Assembly (NCBI RefSeq): GCF_025698545.1
Contig: NC_068567.1
Span: forward strand, 4,898,001-4,962,000
Origin: Gossypium raimondii
Taxonomy: Eukaryota > Streptophyta > Magnoliopsida > Malvales > Malvaceae
Reading direction: 5' to 3'
DNA length: 64,000 nucleotides
Shown here: positions 58,660 to 64,000 of the stretch, one piece after another
Numbering within the stretch: the stretch's first letter is position 1
Layout of the letters: each line of letters opens with the position of its first letter
Translations under genes and position numbers: made by a program
The notes under the pieces: generated by a model
What the model saw: only the letters and a program-made list of their open reading frames with translations
Database searches by the model: none
Told to the model about the DNA's origin: nothing

Positions 58660-59070
58660 ATTTTAGATTTAGGTTAGATCAGTTTTTCTTAATGGTATAA
58701 ATGAGATATTAGTACTTGCAAATTATTTCAAGTATGATTTAATAATTATTGAGTAACTCAAGCCAAATTCAAGCTTAATATTCAACTTAAATGGCTAGCA
58801 AGTCTCATAAAGCTTTTTATATTTTTATATTATTAAATTATATTATTACCCTATGTATATATTATTAACCCTAAGCTTAATTATCGAGTCAAGCTCGAGC
58901 TTCAGTACAAAAACAGGTAAATAAACTTAATTGAGATTGAGTTTAAGTAGTTTGATTATATCTCGAATTGAACTCGAGCTTCAAGAATATGTTTGATTAA
59001 GCTCGAACCGAGTATTAAGCTCAAATCTAATAGTATTTGGACTCAACTCGACTCGATTACACCTCTAGAC
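58660..59070. repeat. Dispersed repeat, copy left of EAF6
   Basis: Begins near taaatgagatattagtactt and ends with gactcaactcgactcgatta followed by cacctct. The end resembles hAT termini such as those at 7697. A similar copy lies at 61856-62240 in the same orientation. Confidence 0.6.
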
Positions 59071-59429
59071 TTTTTTTTTATACAAAAAAAATTTTAACCG
59101 AGTCTTGTTTAGGGCTCCTAAATCAATTAAAAAATAGTAAAATGGAGAAAATATTTATATATAATTTTTAAATTAAATATTGATTCAGACCATAAATCTA
59201 AATTAAAAGATCAAGATTTAATTCCCTCTATAAGATTTTAAATCAGAAATTTTTATTTTATGTGAGTCGACTTTGAAAGAAAAATTATAACATTTATACT
59301 TTTTATTATTTAAAAAAATAAACGGTTTGAAAAAAAAAATCTTTATGGAAAACGATTAAAGATACTGTCAAAATCTTCGTTTTCAATTTTCTCTGCTCAA
59401 GCTTTTTTATTTTCTTTTTCCTAACGAAA

Positions 59430-61319
59430 ATGTCGTTAGGGCACAAAAGTTCGGGGAATCCAGCCGCCATCCTTTCTTCTCTCATGAACAAAAGAGAAAA
59501 GCTTCAAGACGAGCTTCGCAATATCGAAAAGCAGGTAACAGTTTTCCTGCTTCCCCATGGAAAATTTTGCTCTTTCCTTTCCCTCTTTTCTGTATATATA
59601 TATTGGTAAAGAAGCTACAAATTCGTTGAATTTTGCTATTAAGATTAAATTTCTTAATTTAATTCATATTTTTTGCAGGTTTTTGAGTTAGAAACTAATT
59701 ATTTGCAAGATTCGAGCCATTTCGGGCATGTTTTGAAAGGATTCGAAGGGTTTCTTTCTTCATCCAAGAACACAGCAAAGTAATTATATTTTTTATTAAC
59801 CCATATTTTATCAACTGCTGGTAATTTTAATCTGAATTTATTTTTAATCATTTAATTGCCAGTTTGCAGATTATTGTCAATTGTATGAATTTGAACTTCT
59901 TCGCTGGAAAATTTTCTAGTTCTATTGAAAGATTAGGGTGAAAATTGTTACATAAGCTTGTATTTTCATAATAGCTTAGGTTACAATAACAATACTTTGC
60001 TTGATTAATGAAGATTTTGTACCTGTTTTTATCATAATTATATGTTAATTGAGACTCCTACTGAATACTCTGCTGGTTGTTAAGTATTTCATGTTTGATT
60101 TTCTTTTTTTCTTTTTTTTTTTGTGATGGAAAATTCATGTGAACTTGTTTTTGTATGTAGCTTGAAGAGGTCTAGGAAATTTCAGCCTGAAGATAGATTG
60201 TTTTCTTTGTCATCAGTCACGTCACCAGTGGTATGTGATGGAATAAGCTTCGGTATTTATACATTAATTGTTCCTTTTACCGCTTTCTAGTTCGTTCTCA
60301 CGCAGCAGAGGCAACACTTGCGAATTTAGTGTTAGGTAGTTAGAGTTAGGAATGCTAATTTGGCACGTCGAGTTGCTTTTGGCGTATGCATATTTGGATG
60401 TTACATTTTATTGTGCGGACAGACACTAGGAGAACTTGCGGCGTAATGTAATAGCAACAACACATGCTGAGATGGTTAGTGGAAGTTTGGTATTAGGGTT
60501 TCGCTCAAAACTTGATTAAACTCGAAGCATAAAGGAGCTTTTTCAGTAATATACCCTTCTAGGACTGATATGCTCTATTTCTACTATCTATGATCATATT
60601 AGAACATAAAAGCATTTAATTGAGTGACTAAGTGTAAAGTCAGTACGGTTGATTCTCATCTTTAGATTTTCTTATAGTGTATCTTTCTCAAAAGAATATC
60701 CGTTTGCTTATTGTGTTGAGACAAACTGTTATTTACAGTTGGTGAATGAAATTGTTGCTGTTTATATTGATAATGTTTATATTATCCCAGCCTTACCATG
60801 ATTGTGCAATTGTGCTGCTCCTTCGATTTGTTTGAGCAGAAATCAATTGTGCAAAAATGGACATGTAGTTGAGATATTTATTCAGGTTTAACAAAGACTG
60901 CTTTGTTCACTTTGCTTCTTTATGTTCAGGCTGACGAACTCGGAGTTCGACAAGATGGTAAACCTTGTTCATTAAGATACTAATGTTACCCCCCCCCCCA
61001 CACTTAAAATGCCATTTTTTTACGATGTGTGATACGGAATCCTCTCTGTTGCAGATGGAAGATCCGACTTCGGCTCAGCTCGGTCTAAGGGTGGAGGCTT
61101 AGCTGCCAATGGCCAGTGAGTGTGCTCATCCATCTTTACTATTTGGGTTTCTATTTTAACAAGTTAAAGACTGAGTTGGTTCATTTATTTATTTTTACTT
61201 TCAGAGGGAAACCAAAGAAGGGAAGGACCGCCTCATCAGCAAGAGATGGAAAGAGAACGAGGCCATCAAGCGAACAAGATTTCGATGATGAAGATGACCC
61301 TGATATGAGCTTGAGATAA
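59430..61319 (+). CDS. EAF6: EAF6-like subunit of NuA4 histone acetyltransferase
   Basis: Six coding exons with GT-AG borders: 59430-59534, 59679-59779, 60161-60230, 60930-60957, 61055-61115 and 61205-61319, giving 159 residues. The N-terminal half holds the conserved EAF6/MEAF6 region: a coiled coil (LMNKREKLQDELRNIEKQVF), HVLKGFEGFL and RKFQPEDRLFSLSSVTSP. The C-terminal half is Gly/Lys/Arg-rich and ends in an acidic patch, DFDDEDDPDMSLR. In yeast and animals EAF6 is a small subunit of NuA4/TIP60 and MOZ complexes, which acetylate histones; the same nuclear role is inferred here. Exon 4 is only 28 bp. The reading frame is continuous across all junctions, which supports the model. The poly-C tract after exon 4 (about 60990) lies in an intron. 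Confidence 0.92.
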
Positions 61320-61855
61320 CTTATAAAACAACCACTTAAAATGTAATTTTAAATGTAGGTTTGTAGGTGTTCTTTTTTATTACAATTGAAGGGAATTCTT
61401 AGTATTAGTCTTAGGTAGCCTTGATGTTGAAAGCAGTCGCTAGGGTAGCTTGTATTACTTTGTCAAATGTAGCAAATCTAGGTATCATGTATTATGTATA
61501 ACTATTGTATAATTTCCACTTTCCTGTATCTTGATTGATTTCATTGTATTATGTTGTTGAATATTCGCATAGAATTATGTATACTCTAAGCTCAACTCCA
61601 GTTGTATATTTTTAGACATAGTAATTCATGTCGTAGCTGTTCATTGTTTTCAGATTTCAGATATTGTCGTGTTTTAATTGTGTTTTAAATAATCATTAGT
61701 TTAACGAGAGGGGAAAATTTTTAATTTTGCCCTCACTCGTCCGTAACGTATTAGCTATGTATCTGGATATCGTAGTAGGAATTTGGGAACCATTACTACC
61801 CCAAGTGAATCATATGATCAAGGTAACGTGACCGCAGAAAACTCCAGATTTATGG
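61320..61855. other. EAF6 3' UTR and short spacer
   Basis: T/A-rich. The 3' UTR probably runs to about 61560. I see no gene in the rest. Confidence 0.5.
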
Positions 61856-62240
61856 GTATAAATGAGACATTATTAGTTCCCAAGCTGCTCGAATTTGATT
61901 CAAAAAAGTTACAACTCAATTCAATAATGAGCTGTCATTAAGTCAAATTCGAGCTTAACAAGCCTTATTCAACTTTTCACTTTTAATATATTTTATAAAT
62001 ATTTTTTTGTAAAATTATTTTATTACCTTTAGTATATATTATGAACTCTAAACTTAATTACTTAACCAAACTCAAATATGAAAATTTATGAACAAGCTTA
62101 ATCAAACTTCAACTCAATTAGCTTGCTTATATCTGAGTTTGAGTTGTAAAGATAGATATTCAATCAAAGCTCGAGTCAAGTATCAAGTTCCAAACTGCAA
62201 GTCAGGTTCGAGCTCGACTCAACTCAATTATACCCTAATT
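61856..62240. repeat. Dispersed repeat, copy right of EAF6
   Basis: Starts tataaatgagacattattag and ends gagctcgactcaactcaatt, followed by ataccctaatt. It shares order and orientation with 58660-59070 but is more diverged. Confidence 0.6.
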
Positions 62241-62519
62241 GAGATTCACAGTAAACAATACACTAGATAGACAAAAAAAACAATGGTCACCAACAGTATC
62301 GATATCCCATTTAAAATTGGAGCATAAAATCCGGGATTACGGTAAAATATCCAAAATATCCATGAACAAGTGACAAGTATAATGAAGATCTCGATCAGAG
62401 GACGTCGCTTACCAATCACTAACAGTTCATCTAGAACGGTTTTTTATTCAAAACTGCAGCTAATCCTATTAAGGCAAACCACTCCTCTTCCAAACAGATT
62501 ATGGAAATGATGAATGCAT

Positions 62520-63944
<1,425 letters not shown>

Positions 63945-64000
63945 CTGACAAAACAACAAGAGGTTAAATCCCAAACCATACAACATATTCATACTAATTC
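63945..64000 (-). other. Intron of the MDH gene running off the edge
   Basis: Intron sequence upstream of the exon at 63769-63944; the acceptor cag is at 63945-63947. It continues beyond the window. Confidence 0.7.

Overview
The window is nuclear DNA from a flowering plant. Genes have GT-AG introns, and the housekeeping genes are plant-type: a PP1 phosphatase, a PHT1 phosphate transporter, cryptochrome 2, an EAF6-like chromatin protein and cytosolic malate dehydrogenase. Much of the rest is LTR retrotransposon and MITE sequence. The proline-rich cell-wall proteins and the repeat families look like those of Gossypium (cotton) or a close Malvaceae relative. That is inferred from memory, not from a search.

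Layout. Positions 1-1700 hold the 5' end of a decayed Ty1/copia element on the minus strand. From about 1.7 to 40.7 kb lies an old tandem array of a proline-rich protein (PRP) cassette with three parts: cassette A (about 1.73-5.0 kb, intact gene 4035-4757), cassette B (flank pieces at 6933-7183, 14142-15434 and 20649-21221), and cassette C (37.0-40.7 kb, intact gene 39845-40447). A badly decayed PRP relic lies at 36836-37015 between B and C.

Cassette B has been split by three insertion complexes. (1) A solo LTR at 7184-14141 holds a hAT-like element (7697-11190) that itself holds another solo LTR (8743-10995), plus a short hAT-like element (12962-13708). (2) A terminal-inverted-repeat element at 15435-20648 holds a solo LTR (16017-20523) that holds a further solo LTR (16297-17608). 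(3) A 14.5 kb Tat/Ogre-like Ty3/gypsy element (21222-35779) has a 2.6 kb 5' LTR, a truncated 3' LTR, an extra ORF before gag, two RNase H domains and many disabling mutations. Target-site duplications and the uninterrupted copy C allow the order of insertions to be read.

From 40.7 to 64 kb the window is gene-bearing: a metacaspase fragment (pseudogene), PP1 (46127-47574, +), PHT1 (51310-52851, +), CRY2 (53509-55898, -, convergent with PHT1), EAF6 (59430-61319, +) and the 3' five coding exons of cytosolic MDH (62520-63944, -, running off the right edge). MITEs with long inverted repeats, SINE-like pieces and dispersed repeats fill the spaces. The genes have unrelated roles (wall structure, dephosphorylation, phosphate uptake, blue-light sensing, histone acetylation, malate/oxaloacetate exchange) and do not form a pathway or cluster. 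I found no convincing new protein-coding system. The most informative content is the PRP array and its layered insertion record.
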